Notes: generated from the sequence alone by a model not told the origin. 30,393 bases of DNA from an uncultured Oscillospiraceae bacterium (GCA_944385775.1 CALWYM010000037.1:1-30393); one strand, 5' to 3'; numbered from the stretch's first letter, positions 21,626 through 30,317 are shown. A program made the numbers and translations.

Positions 21626-23617
21626 ATGAGAAAGACAGCGCAGCAAAAGGACTACGGAAACGAGAGTATCAGCGCCCTGAAAGGCGCCGACAGGGTTCGT
21701 AAGCGTCCGGGGGTTATTTTCGGCTCTGACGGGCTTGAGGGGTGCCAGCACTCTTTTTTTGAGATATTGTCAAACTCCATAGACGAAGCCCGGGAGGGGC
21801 ACGGCTCCCTTATAAACGTAACATATTATCTTGACGGTTCCATAGCAGTTGAGGATATGGGTCGCGGCTGTCCTGTGGACTGGAACCGCAGTGAGAAGCG
21901 GTATAACTGGGAGCTTGTGTACTGTGAGCTTTACGCCGGGGGCAAGTACAAAAACGACGCCGGAGGGGACTATGAGTATTCCCTGGGGCTCAACGGTCTG
22001 GGCGCCTGCGCCACCCAGTATTCCTCGGAATATATGGACGTTACTGTGTGGCGTGACGGGAAAAAGTATTCTCTCCACTTTGAAAAGGGAGAAAACATCG
22101 GCGGGCTTAAAAGCGAGCCTTTTTCAGGGAGGCGGACAGGTACACTGACACGCTGGAAGCCTGACAGGGAGGTTTTTACCGACGTGGACATTCCGGCGGA
22201 ATATTTCCACTCCGTTTTAAAAAAGCAGGCTGTGGTCAACGCCGGACTTAAATTTATCCTTAAAATCGAGAAAGAAAAGGGTCAGTTTGATACATTTGAA
22301 TATGTATATGAAAACGGTATAACGGACTACGTTTCGGAAATTGCCGGGGAGGAGCCTCTGACCCCGCCCCACTACATAGAGGGGGAGAGAAAGGGTCGTG
22401 ACAGGGAGGATAAGCCGGAGTACAAGGTTCGCCTTTCAGCGGCCTTCTGTTTTTCAAACCGCGTAAATCTTATAGAGTACTATCACAATTCCTCCTGGCT
22501 GGAGCACGGCGGCGCGCCGGAAAAGGCCACGAGGACCGCATTTACCTATGCCGTGGACGCGTATATTAAAAAGTCCGGCAAATACCAGAAAAACGAGAGC
22601 AAAATCAGTTTTCAGGACGTGGCGGACTGTCTTGTGCTTGTGACGAACTGCTTTTCCACCCTTACAAGCTACGAGAACCAGACGAAAAAGAGCATTACGA
22701 ACAAATTTATACAGGACGCCATGACGGAGTTTTTCAAAAGCCAGCTTGAAATATATTTTATCGAGCACAAGGCCGAGGCGGACAGGATTGCCGACCAGGT
22801 GCTTATAAACAAGCGCAGCCGTGAGCAGGCTGAAAAGCAGCGTCTTACCATAAAAAAGAAGCTTTCCGGCAATATTAACATTGCAAACAGGGTTAAGAAA
22901 TTTGAGGACTGCCGCACAAAGGACGTGTCCCGCCGGGAGCTTTATATCGTGGAGGGCGACTCTGCTCTGGGTGCCTGCAAGCTCAGCCGTGACGCGGATT
23001 TTCAGGGGATAATGCCCGTCCGGGGAAAAATACTCAACTGCCTTAAAGCAGACTACGGCAGGATATTTAAAAGCGACGTCATTACAGACCTTATTAAGGT
23101 TTTAGGCTGCGGCATTGACGTAAAGACGAAACAGAAAACGGACCTTTCCGCCTTTGATATGGATTCTCTTCGGTGGAGCAAGGTCATTATCTGTACCGAT
23201 GCCGATGAGGACGGCTTTCAGATAAGAACGCTGATTTTAACAATGCTCTACCGTCTTACCCCGGCGCTTATTACCGAGGGCAAGGTTTATATAGCCGAGT
23301 CTCCACTTTACGAGATAAACTCAGGCGGAAAGACGTATTTTGCCTATTCGGACAGAGAGAAAAACACCTGTCTGTCCCAGCTTGGCGACAGGAAATATAC
23401 AATCAACCGCTCAAAGGGACTGGGCGAAAACGACCCGGAGATGATGTGGCTTACAACCATGAACCCGGAGACCCGGCGGCTTATAAAGGTCCTGCCCGGC
23501 GACGCCGAGCTTACGGCGCAGGTCTTTGACCTTCTGCTGGGCGACAATCTTCAGGGACGCAAGGAGCATATCGCCTTAAACGGCTACAAATATCTTGACA
23601 TGGCCGATATATCCTGA
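21626..23617 (+). CDS. Type IIA DNA topoisomerase subunit B (GyrB/ParE family, divergent paralogue)
   Basis: 663 residues. ATPase subunit of a gyrase/topoisomerase IV-type enzyme. The GHKL ATPase domain (about 1-220) shows FFEILSNSIDEAREG (Glu46, Asn50), GRGCPVDW and a GGKYKND...SLGLNGLGA lid. The transducer domain follows. The TOPRIM domain has YIVEGDSALGAC, MPVRGKILNC and the metal-binding ICTDADEDGFQIRTLILTM, and the C-terminus has RSKGLGENDPEMMW. The last replaces the usual RYKGLGEMN segment. The sequence is clearly off the main GyrB and ParE lines (for example EGDSALGA in place of EGDSAGGS), so it is called a paralogue. The start has AAGGTGAT upstream and a strong promoter. The A subunit follows after 25 bases. 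It likely decatenates or relaxes DNA; whether it supercoils cannot be told. Confidence 0.92.
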   Translation: MRKTAQQKDYGNESISALKGADRVRKRPGVIFGSDGLEGCQHSFFEILSNSIDEAREGHGSLINVTYYLDGSIAVEDMGRGCPVDWNRSEKRYNWELVYCELYAGGKYKNDAGGDYEYSLGLNGLGACATQYSSEYMDVTVWRDGKKYSLHFEKGENIGGLKSEPFSGRRTGTLTRWKPDREVFTDVDIPAEYFHSVLKKQAVVNAGLKFILKIEKEKGQFDTFEYVYENGITDYVSEIAGEEPLTPPHYIEGERKGRDREDKPEYKVRLSAAFCFSNRVNLIEYYHNSSWLEHGGAPEKATRTAFTYAVDAYIKKSGKYQKNESKISFQDVADCLVLVTNCFSTLTSYENQTKKSITNKFIQDAMTEFFKSQLEIYFIEHKAEADRIADQVLINKRSREQAEKQRLTIKKKLSGNINIANRVKKFEDCRTKDVSRRELYIVEGDSALGACKLSRDADFQGIMPVRGKILNCLKADYGRIFKSDVITDLIKVLGCGIDVKTKQKTDLSAFDMDSLRWSKVIICTDADEDGFQIRTLILTMLYRLTPALITEGKVYIAESPLYEINSGGKTYFAYSDREKNTCLSQLGDRKYTINRSKGLGENDPEMMWLTTMNPETRRLIKVLPGDAELTAQVFDLLLGDNLQGRKEHIALNGYKYLDMADIS

Positions 23618-23642
23618 TATACACAATCTAAGGAGTCATTTT

Positions 23643-25886
23643 ATGCCAAGAAAGAAAAAAGACGCCGGTGATACCGGCAAAAAGCAATCCAATCCTCAGG
23701 TGGTGGGGCTTTCCGCCCGGGTGGTGGAGCAGCCTATAACCGACACCCTTGAGGTTAACTATATGCCCTACGCCATGAGCGTAATTGTCTCCCGTGCCAT
23801 TCCGGAGATCGACGGCTTCAAGCCTGCCCACAGAAAGCTTCTTTACACAATGTACCGTATGGGGCTTCTCTCCGGAGGCAGGACCAAATCCGCAAACATA
23901 GTGGGGCAGACAATGCGTCTTAACCCCCACGGCGACGCCGCCATTTACGAGACAATGGTCCGGCTCAGTAAGGGATACTCTGCCCTTTTGACCCCCTTTG
24001 TGGATTCAAAGGGCAACTTCGGAAAGGTTTTCTCCCGTGATATGTCCTACGCCGCCTCCCGCTATACGGAGGCGAAGCTGTCGCCCATATGCGCCGAGCT
24101 TTTCCGTGACATCGGAAGCGATACGGTGGACTTTGTGGATAACTACGATTCTACAATGAAGGAGCCTACTCTGCTCCCTACCACCTTTCCCAATGTACTT
24201 GTATCGGCCAACACGGGCATAGCCGTCGGCATGGCGTCAAACATCTGCTCCTTTAACCTTGCGGAGGTCTGCCGGACTGAGATTGCGTATCTTGATAACC
24301 CCGACTGCTCCATTATGGACACTCTGCCCGGTCCCGACTTTCCCACCGGCGGCGAGATTATATACGACGAGACCGCAATGAGAGAGGTTTACGAAACCGG
24401 CAGAGGCAGCATTAAGCTCCGTGCCAAATGGCGGTATGTAAAGGAGGAAAACCTCATTGAAATATATGAGATTCCATACACTACCACAACTGAGGTAATT
24501 ATCGACAAGATTGCCGACCTTGTAAGCTCCGGAAAGCTTAAAGAGATAAGCGATACCCGTGACGAGACTGACCTTTCCGGTCTTAAGCTTACGGTGGAGC
24601 TTAAACGCGGTGCCGACCCGGAAAAGGTCATGGCAAAGCTTTTCCGCTCGACCTCACTTATGGACTCATTTCCCGCCAACTTTAACATACTTATTGAGGG
24701 TACGCCCCGGGTAATGGGCGTCCGTCAGATTCTTGAGGAGTGGACAGCGTGGCGCAGCCAGTGCGTCCGCCGCCGTGTTTTCTGCGAACTGAGCCAGAAA
24801 AAGGAGCGTCTCCACCTGCTCCGTGGTCTCGGCAAAATCCTCCTTGACATTGATAAGGCAATTAAAATTATCCGTGAGACTGAGGAGGAAACCCTTGTGG
24901 TGCCAAACCTTATGATTGGCTTCGGCATTGACGGGGCTCAGGCGGAATATGTGGCGGAAATCAAGCTCCGCAACATTAACAAGCAGTACATTTTAAACAG
25001 GTTAAACGATATTGAAAGCCTTGAAAAGGATATAGCGTCCCTGGAGGACACTCTGAAAAGCAAGGCTAAAATCCGCTCCATTATTAAAAAGGAGCTGGAA
25101 AACGTCATAAAAAAATACGGCGAGGAAAGGAAAACCACAATCGTCTACGAGGACGATACGGACTATTCCCCGGAGGAGACGGAGAGCGAGGATTACCCAG
25201 TCACCATATTTTTCTCTCGTGAGGGGTACCTTAAAAAGATTACTCCCCAGTCCCTTCGTATGTCAGGAGAACAGAAATATAAGGACGGGGACGGGCTTAT
25301 GCTGTCCTTCGACGGGACAAACAACACGGAGCTTCTGGTGTTTACCGATAAATTCCAGTGCTATAAAACCCGTGCCTCGGAATTTCCCGATACAAAGGCG
25401 TCCCTTCTCGGCTCATATCTGCCGACGGCTCTCGGAATGGATTCCGGGGAAAGCGCCATATATGTCTGCGCCCCGGGAGACTATACCGGCTCCATGCTTT
25501 TCTTCTACGAAAACGGCAAGGCGGCAAGGGTAGAGCTTTCGGGATACCGTACAAAGACAAACCGCAAAAAGCTTGTGGGAGCGTATTGTGACAAGTCCCC
25601 CCTTGTGTCCATGACGATGCTCACTGAGGAGACGGAATTTGCCCTTTATTCCAGTGACGGAAGGGCGCTTATATTCCCCACCTCACTGCTTGCGCCCAAG
25701 TCCACAAAATCCACACTGGGCGTCAGCGTTATGAGTCTTAAGAAAAACAAGGTCCTTACAAGAGCCTGCCCTCTTTCCTCCACCCAAATCCAAAACGTAT
25801 CAAGGTACCGGGTAAAGAATATCCCCGGCGCCGGCGCGCTTGTTAAGGAGGAGGACAGTGAGGAGCAGCAGCTCAGCCTTTTATAA
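23643..25886 (+). CDS. Type IIA DNA topoisomerase subunit A (GyrA/ParC family, divergent paralogue)
   Basis: 747 residues from the ATG at 23643, which has AAGGAGT upstream; an in-frame ATG at 23595 overlaps the preceding gene and has no ribosome site. The breakage-reunion domain carries YMPYAMSVIVSRAIPEIDGFKPAHRKLLY (first 20 residues at 40-59) and the catalytic tyrosine in ASRYTEAKL (Arg140, Tyr141). The helix that contacts quinolones reads GDAAIYE (97-103), with Ala99 and Glu103 where GyrA has Ser83 and Asp87. A coiled-coil region (about 430-500) and a reduced C-terminal beta-pinwheel (FFSREGYLKKITPQSLR, LLVFTDKFQCYKTRASEF) follow. No canonical GyrA box (QRRGGKG) is seen, suggesting topoisomerase-IV-like rather than gyrase activity. 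Pairs with the upstream B subunit. Confidence 0.92.
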   Translation: MPRKKKDAGDTGKKQSNPQVVGLSARVVEQPITDTLEVNYMPYAMSVIVSRAIPEIDGFKPAHRKLLYTMYRMGLLSGGRTKSANIVGQTMRLNPHGDAAIYETMVRLSKGYSALLTPFVDSKGNFGKVFSRDMSYAASRYTEAKLSPICAELFRDIGSDTVDFVDNYDSTMKEPTLLPTTFPNVLVSANTGIAVGMASNICSFNLAEVCRTEIAYLDNPDCSIMDTLPGPDFPTGGEIIYDETAMREVYETGRGSIKLRAKWRYVKEENLIEIYEIPYTTTTEVIIDKIADLVSSGKLKEISDTRDETDLSGLKLTVELKRGADPEKVMAKLFRSTSLMDSFPANFNILIEGTPRVMGVRQILEEWTAWRSQCVRRRVFCELSQKKERLHLLRGLGKILLDIDKAIKIIRETEEETLVVPNLMIGFGIDGAQAEYVAEIKLRNINKQYILNRLNDIESLEKDIASLEDTLKSKAKIRSIIKKELENVIKKYGEERKTTIVYEDDTDYSPEETESEDYPVTIFFSREGYLKKITPQSLRMSGEQKYKDGDGLMLSFDGTNNTELLVFTDKFQCYKTRASEFPDTKASLLGSYLPTALGMDSGESAIYVCAPGDYTGSMLFFYENGKAARVELSGYRTKTNRKKLVGAYCDKSPLVSMTMLTEETEFALYSSDGRALIFPTSLLAPKSTKSTLGVSVMSLKKNKVLTRACPLSSTQIQNVSRYRVKNIPGAGALVKEEDSEEQQLSLL

Positions 25887-25896
25887 GGAGGGGCTT

Positions 25897-27264
25897 ATGA
25901 AAAAAAAGCTGTTACTTTTTACGGGTTTAGCGCTGTCTTTGTGCCTATTATGCTCCTGCGCCGGCATAATTGAGGGGGAGTACACCTCCTCCCAGCCCCA
26001 TCAGTCCGCCGCTACCGGCGGCGAGCAGACCTCCCAGCTTACCCTTGAGGTAACGGAGGAGGACGACATAATCCCTCTTCTGACCCAATTTGTAAAGGAG
26101 GGAGTTACCTACGGCACATTACGCTTTACCTATGAGGACGGAGTGGAGGACAGGCTCTCCAGAGCGTGCATTGAGTTTCAGACAGAGACCCCTCTTGGCG
26201 CCTACGCCGTAAAATACCTCAGTTACAGCCTTAACAGGATAGTCTCCTACTATGAGGCCGATATTTCCATAATTTACAGTCACACCCTTCAGGAAATAGA
26301 GAACATAAAGTCATTTTCCACTTTCCAGCAGGTGTCCGATTCTCTTCTTGAAACCATGGGCGCTCACCAGTATTCCATTGCCTTTACCTGCGATGACGAT
26401 AGCGTTACCGAGGATACGGTGAAAGAGGAGCTTTCACGGCTTTACTATGAAAATCCTGACATTGTGACATACCTGCCGGACAGTGACATATACTCCTACC
26501 CGCAGGAGGGATTTCCCAGGATTATTCAGGTGGATTTTTCCTATCCATACGGCAAGAGCGCAACGGAGATACGAGCCGGCGACATTGAGGAGCGGCTGTC
26601 GGAGATTCTCGCCGGAGGCGAGGGGCTGTCAGGCGACGGGCTGATAAGGTATTTTTCCCAGGTACTGCGGGAAAATGTGGAGTTTGATTCCGACAGGGAG
26701 CTTATGGACGATTTCAGTCCCTGGCACAATGTCTATACAGCCTACGGAGCCCTTGTTATGGACAGGGCAGTGGGAGAGGGCTATGCCATGGCAATGAAAA
26801 TGCTGTGCCAGCGGGCTGATATATCCTGCTGGGTAGTACGGGGCAGGCTTAATAATGTGTCCCATTCCTGGAACATTGTGGAGCTTGAAAACGGAAACCG
26901 TTACCATCTTGACTGTACCATGGAGGAGGGTCGGGGCATTTTCTTTACAGATTCGGAGATGAGCGACAGCTACTGGTGGGACTCGTCTCTGGTGCCGGAA
27001 TGTAACGGTCCTTCTCTTATTCCCAGGCAGTCTCCCCAAAAAACCATAACGCCGGCGGAGGAACCGGCGCAGACGGAGGAGCCAACGGAGACGCCGGAAA
27101 CGGAAGTGACTGACGAACCCTCCGAGCCGGCTGAAGGCGATGGCGGGGAAACTTCCGGTGATGATACAGGCTCTGAGGGCGAAACTGATTCAAATTCGGA
27201 GGATAATCCTTCCGCCGGCAGTCAAACCGATGAAAATTCCGCGGAAATCGTCCCTTTGCCCTGA
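25897..27264 (+). CDS. Lipoprotein with transglutaminase-like fold, catalytic Cys replaced
   Basis: 455 residues from the ATG at 25897, which has AAGGAGGGG upstream overlapping the previous stop. Residues 1-21 are a lipoprotein signal (MKKKLLLFTGLALSLCLLCS, lipobox LCS-C with Cys21), so it is membrane-anchored outside the cell. Residues about 275-345 match a bacterial transglutaminase-like domain of the YebA/CYK3 type: VYTAYGALVMDRAVGEGYAM, VSHSWNIVEL, YHLDCTMEE. The His (323) and Asp (339) of the triad are present, but the Cys position of GVCxGYA is Gly293, encoded GGA. The domain is probably non-catalytic and may bind peptidoglycan or peptide. The C-terminal 75 residues are an acidic Glu/Thr/Pro/Ser-rich tail. 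Third gene of the topoisomerase operon by spacing; no known functional link. Confidence 0.85.
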   Translation: MKKKLLLFTGLALSLCLLCSCAGIIEGEYTSSQPHQSAATGGEQTSQLTLEVTEEDDIIPLLTQFVKEGVTYGTLRFTYEDGVEDRLSRACIEFQTETPLGAYAVKYLSYSLNRIVSYYEADISIIYSHTLQEIENIKSFSTFQQVSDSLLETMGAHQYSIAFTCDDDSVTEDTVKEELSRLYYENPDIVTYLPDSDIYSYPQEGFPRIIQVDFSYPYGKSATEIRAGDIEERLSEILAGGEGLSGDGLIRYFSQVLRENVEFDSDRELMDDFSPWHNVYTAYGALVMDRAVGEGYAMAMKMLCQRADISCWVVRGRLNNVSHSWNIVELENGNRYHLDCTMEEGRGIFFTDSEMSDSYWWDSSLVPECNGPSLIPRQSPQKTITPAEEPAQTEEPTETPETEVTDEPSEPAEGDGGETSGDDTGSEGETDSNSEDNPSAGSQTDENSAEIVPLP

Positions 27265-27281
27265 AAATATTAAATTTGCTG

Positions 27282-27310
27282 TTGACCTTGGCTTAAGTGT
27301 GTGTTATACT
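27282..27310 (+). promoter_or_regulatory. Strong sigma-A promoter for rpmG-secE-nusG-rplK-rplA
   Basis: TTGACC at 27282-27287, a 17-base spacer, and TATACT at 27305-27310. A leader of about 105 bases follows, with small hairpins (GCAAA-TT-TTTGC and CCTTAA-TTTAAGG) before the rpmG ribosome site. Confidence 0.8.
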
Positions 27311-27421
27311 GACTTCACCTGTCAAGTGAGAGGCTTATTTTTGTGTGCAAATTTTTGCGCTTTAATAAATATCCTGCTCCTTAATTTAAGGCAGGGAGGC
27401 AATTAATAGGAGGTGCCGAAA

Positions 27422-27583
27422 ATGGCTGCTGAAAACCGCATCAAGGTTGTTCTCCGCTGTGAAGAGTGCAAGCAGAGGAACTATAACACAACCAAGAACA
27501 AGAAGAACACCCCGGACAAGCTTACACTTAAGAAGTACTGCCGTTTCTGCCGTAAGCATACGGTTCATACCGAGACTAAGTAA
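27422..27583 (+). CDS. rpmG: 50S ribosomal protein L33
   Basis: 53 residues. MAAENRIKVVLRCEECKQRN opens the protein; CEEC (13-16) and CRFC (40-43) form the zinc ribbon of the zinc-containing (C+) form of L33. AGGAGGT lies 7 bases before the ATG. First gene of the block, 26 bases before secE, as usual in Firmicutes. In zinc shortage such C+ forms are commonly replaced by C- paralogues, none of which is in the window. Confidence 0.97.
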   Translation: MAAENRIKVVLRCEECKQRNYNTTKNKKNTPDKLTLKKYCRFCRKHTVHTETK

Positions 27584-27609
27584 GGCTTAGGGACAGAAGG
27601 AAGGGTATA

Positions 27610-27834
27610 ATGGCAACACAGACGAACACAAAGAAAAAATTCTTTGAGCGTATTTCAAACTGGTTCCGTGGCATGAGAAGCGAGCTTAAAAAGGTCGTCT
27701 GGCCTACTCGCAAGCAGCTTACAAACAACAGCGCAGTTGTTCTGGCGGTTGTTGTTTCCTGCGGCGTTGTGCTGTGGGGGTTTGATTACGTAGCCTCCTC
27801 CCTTGTGCGTATTCTCATAAGCCTTTTGAGCTAA
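27610..27834 (+). CDS. secE: Preprotein translocase subunit SecE
   Basis: 74 residues, the short single-membrane-helix form of Gram-positives. The conserved cytoplasmic amphipathic segment FRGMRSELKKVVWPTRKQ (about 19-36) is followed by one membrane helix (about 41-70). It clamps SecY in the SecYEG channel. GAAGG precedes the ATG. Nine bases separate its stop from nusG. Confidence 0.96.
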   Translation: MATQTNTKKKFFERISNWFRGMRSELKKVVWPTRKQLTNNSAVVLAVVVSCGVVLWGFDYVASSLVRILISLLS

Positions 27835-27843
27835 GGAGAAGCC

Positions 27844-28368
27844 ATGGCAGAGGAAGCAAGATGGTATTTGGTACACACATACTCCGGCTATGAAAACAGT
27901 GTAGCCGATTCGATAATGAAAAGCGCTGAAAACCGCAAAATGACAGACCTTATCCAGGAGGTCAACATACCTCTTGAAACGGTTACCGAGATAATTGACG
28001 GCGTTGAAAAGACGGTGGAGCGTAAGGTTTTCCCCGGCTATGTGCTGGTGAAAATGATACTTACCGATGAAAGCTGGCACCTTGTCCGCAACACAAGGGG
28101 CTGCACCGGCTTTGTGGGAACGGGAACAAGCCCCATTCCCCTTACTGAGGAAGAGATTATCTCTCTGGGCGTTGAAAAGCACAATATCACGGTGAATTTT
28201 GAGGTTGGAAGCAGAATAAAGGTCAACGACGGTCCTCTGGAGGGCTTTTATGGTCAGGTTGAGGAAATCGACCTGGATAACAGAATCGCCAGGGTCACCG
28301 TGTCCATGTTCGGAAGGGACACCCCTGTTGAGCTTGAGTTTGAGCAGATTGAGGCTGTCAAGGACTGA
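27844..28368 (+). CDS. nusG: Transcription termination/antitermination factor NusG
   Basis: 174 residues, normal length. The NGN domain (about 1-115) shows WYLVHTYSGYENSVADSI and FPGYVLVKM...WHLVRNTRGCTGFVG, which bind the RNA polymerase clamp. The C-terminal KOW domain (about 120-172) shows GSRIKVNDGPLEGFYGQVEEID. Start ATG preceded by AAGGAG. It lies between secE and rplK as in most bacteria. Confidence 0.98.
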   Translation: MAEEARWYLVHTYSGYENSVADSIMKSAENRKMTDLIQEVNIPLETVTEIIDGVEKTVERKVFPGYVLVKMILTDESWHLVRNTRGCTGFVGTGTSPIPLTEEEIISLGVEKHNITVNFEVGSRIKVNDGPLEGFYGQVEEIDLDNRIARVTVSMFGRDTPVELEFEQIEAVKD

Positions 28369-28384
28369 TTTGCCCTGCTCGTAT

Positions 28385-28456
28385 GTAGACCGCCGAAGAT
28401 ATTTCGGCAAGTGGGAGGGACTTAAATCCCGCCAATGGCACCCTTTTTAAGGTGCA
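28385..28456 (+). promoter_or_regulatory. Structured leader upstream of rplK, possible L1 regulatory site
   Basis: In the 121 bases between nusG and rplK, three consecutive stems can form: GCCGAA/TTCGGC (28392-28397, 28403-28408), GGGA/TCCC (28417-28430) and GCACC/GGTGC (28438-28442, 28451-28455). In other bacteria L1 represses the L11-L1 unit by binding such a leader; the assignment here is by position only. Confidence 0.35.
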
Positions 28457-28489
28457 AAAACCACATTTTTACTAGGAGGTTCACTTAAA

Positions 28490-28918
28490 GTGGCACAGAA
28501 AGTTACAGGAATCATTAAACTTCAGATCCCTGCCGGCAGAGCAACTCCGGCACCACCAGTAGGTCCTGCGCTTGGTCAGCACGGCGTCAACATCGGCGCA
28601 TTCACCAAGGAATTTAACGAGCGCACAAAAAACGACAACGGTCTTATAACCCCTGTCGTCATCACAGTATATGCAGACCGCAGCTTTACCTTTGTTACCA
28701 AGTCCGCCCCGGCAGCAGTTCTCCTCAAGAAGGCAGCCGGCATTGAGAAGGGCTCCGGCGTTCCTCAGAGGGACAAGGTCGCAAAGATTTCCAAGGAAGA
28801 GGTCCGCAAAATTGCTGAGACCAAGATGAACGACCTGAACGCAGGCAGCATTGATGCCGCAATCAGCATGATTTCCGGCACCGCCCGCAGCATGGGCATT
28901 GTAGTAGAGGAGGGCTGA
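28490..28918 (+). CDS. rplK: 50S ribosomal protein L11
   Basis: 142 residues. It starts at GTG with AGGAGG upstream (28474-28479). MAQKVTGIIKLQIPAGRATP and PPVGPALGQHGVNIGAF form the N-terminal domain; AGIEKGSGVPQRDKVAKI and the C-terminal RNA-binding domain (NAGSIDAAISMISGTARSMG) bind the GTPase-associated centre of 23S rRNA. Four bases separate it from rplA. Confidence 0.99.
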   Translation: MAQKVTGIIKLQIPAGRATPAPPVGPALGQHGVNIGAFTKEFNERTKNDNGLITPVVITVYADRSFTFVTKSAPAAVLLKKAAGIEKGSGVPQRDKVAKISKEEVRKIAETKMNDLNAGSIDAAISMISGTARSMGIVVEEG

Positions 28919-28922
28919 GCGA

Positions 28923-29609
28923 ATGTTTAAGGGAAAAAATTATAAAGAGAGCGCAAAGCTCATCGACAAATCAGTCGCTTATTCTCCTGTCGAGGCTTTT
29001 GAGCTTGTTACAAAAACTGCCAAGGCCAAATTTGACGAGACTGTTGAGCTCCATGTAAAGCTTGGCGTTGACTCACGTCACGCAGACCAGCAGGTTCGTG
29101 GCGCTGTTGTTCTTCCTCACGGCACCGGTAAGACCCGCAAGGTTCTTGTTTTCTGCAAGGAGGAGCGTTCCCAGGAGGCTATTGACGCAGGCGCAGATTA
29201 CGTCGGCGGCATGGATATGGTTGAGCGTATCCAGAAGGAAAACTTCTTTGACTTTGATGTCGTTGTGGCTACACCTGACATGATGGGTATTGTAGGTCGT
29301 CTTGGTAAGGTTCTCGGTCCTAAGGGACTTATGCCTTCTCCAAAGGCAGGCACCGTTACCCCCAACATTGCTCAGGCTGTTTCCGAGATCAAGGCCGGTA
29401 AGATTGAGTACCGTCTTGACAAGACCAACATTATTCACTGCCCCATCGGCAAGGTTTCCTTCGGCGCTGAGAAGCTCACTGAGAACTTTAACACTCTCAT
29501 TGACGCTATCATCAGAGCAAAGCCTGCTGCTTCAAAGGGTCAGTACATCAGAAGCTGCGTGACCGCTTCCACCATGGGTCCCGGAATCAAGGTCAACACC
29601 GCAAAGTAA
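28923..29609 (+). CDS. rplA: 50S ribosomal protein L1
   Basis: 228 residues. Conserved segments are VELHVKLGVDSRHADQQVRG, VLPHGTGKTRKVLVF, TPDMMGIVGRLGKVLGPKGL (the L1 signature region), MPSPKAGTVTPNI and the C-terminal YIRSCVTASTMGPGIKV. Part of the L1 stalk of the 50S subunit, and in many bacteria an autogenous repressor of the rplK-rplA mRNA. It ends the run here: a strong terminator follows, and rplJ-rplL do not. Confidence 0.99.
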   Translation: MFKGKNYKESAKLIDKSVAYSPVEAFELVTKTAKAKFDETVELHVKLGVDSRHADQQVRGAVVLPHGTGKTRKVLVFCKEERSQEAIDAGADYVGGMDMVERIQKENFFDFDVVVATPDMMGIVGRLGKVLGPKGLMPSPKAGTVTPNIAQAVSEIKAGKIEYRLDKTNIIHCPIGKVSFGAEKLTENFNTLIDAIIRAKPAASKGQYIRSCVTASTMGPGIKVNTAK

Positions 29610-29641
29610 TAAGGACCGCAATTAATTTGCCTGAAAAATTC

Positions 29642-29677
29642 CCGGACGGATTAAGTTTAATCCGTCCGGATTTTTTT
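29642..29677 (+). terminator. Intrinsic terminator after rplA
   Basis: Perfect 12-bp stem CCGGACGGATTA / TAATCCGTCCGG with a four-base loop, followed by seven T. Confidence 0.95.
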
Positions 29678-29704
29678 AATTTTAAATGTTTCGGAGGGAC
29701 AAAT

Positions 29705-30313
29705 ATGGAATTTGACGTATCGGCCCTTAAATGGACCAGACAGCCCCGGTCATACACCATTACGCCGGATCGTATCGAAATAATTACCTCGCCCCACACC
29801 GACCTGTGGCAGAGAACCTATTACCATTTCAGAAACGATACGGCGCCTGTACTTCAGCTTGACACGGAGGAACAATATTTTTCCTTTACGGTTAAAACGG
29901 AGTTTGAAAGCAGTCACCGCTTCGACCAGTGCGGCGTGGTGCTCTATCTGGACAGCGAAAACTGGCTTAAAGGCTCCATTGAATACGAAAACGAAGTATT
30001 TCAGCACCTTGGCAGCGTAGTTACCAACGAGGGCTACTCCGACTGGGCAACAACGGAAATTGACGCCTCCGTAAAATCCATGTGGTACCGTCTCAGCCGC
30101 CGCGGCGACGATTACCGCATTGAGTGCTCCGTTGACGGCACCTCATTTAGGCAGATGCGTATTTGCCACATGGCAAAGGGCGACGGTAAAATATCCTTTG
30201 GCGTCTATGCCTGCAGCCCGGAGGATTCCTCCTTTATGGCTGTCTTTACAAACATGAAAATGGGCGAATGTCAGTGGCTGCCCCATGACGGTCAGCAGCC
30301 CGACATGGAATAA
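29705..30313 (+). CDS. DUF1349 family protein (concanavalin-like fold)
   Basis: 202 residues from the ATG at 29705, which has GGAGGG 7 bases upstream; a longer frame from 29627 would begin inside the terminator and is rejected. Features of DUF1349 are seen: an N-terminal SALKWTRQP, PHTDLWQRTYYHF, a central YFSFTVKTEF, FDQCGVVLYLDSENWLKGSIEY, SDWATTEI, and a C-terminal SFGVYACSPEDSSF. The family adopts a lectin-like beta sandwich and includes yeast Ygl057/Ree1-type and bacterial YnfE-like members of unclear role; carbohydrate binding is a guess. No signal peptide, so cytoplasmic. It stands alone between two terminators. Confidence 0.8.
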   Translation: MEFDVSALKWTRQPRSYTITPDRIEIITSPHTDLWQRTYYHFRNDTAPVLQLDTEEQYFSFTVKTEFESSHRFDQCGVVLYLDSENWLKGSIEYENEVFQHLGSVVTNEGYSDWATTEIDASVKSMWYRLSRRGDDYRIECSVDGTSFRQMRICHMAKGDGKISFGVYACSPEDSSFMAVFTNMKMGECQWLPHDGQQPDME

Positions 30314-30317
30314 TTAA

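Noticed and set aside
23595..23642. Upstream in-frame start for the topoisomerase A subunit
   Set aside because: It would overlap the end of the B subunit gene and has no ribosome site, whereas ATG 23643 has AAGGAGT.
25840..25896. Upstream in-frame start for the lipoprotein
   Set aside because: It would overlap the previous gene and bury the lipoprotein signal peptide; ATG 25897 has a strong ribosome site.
27316..27421. A tRNA (tRNA-Trp is often near rpmG-secE) or riboswitch in the rpmG leader
   Set aside because: No cloverleaf or CCA end, and no known riboswitch core was seen; only small stems.
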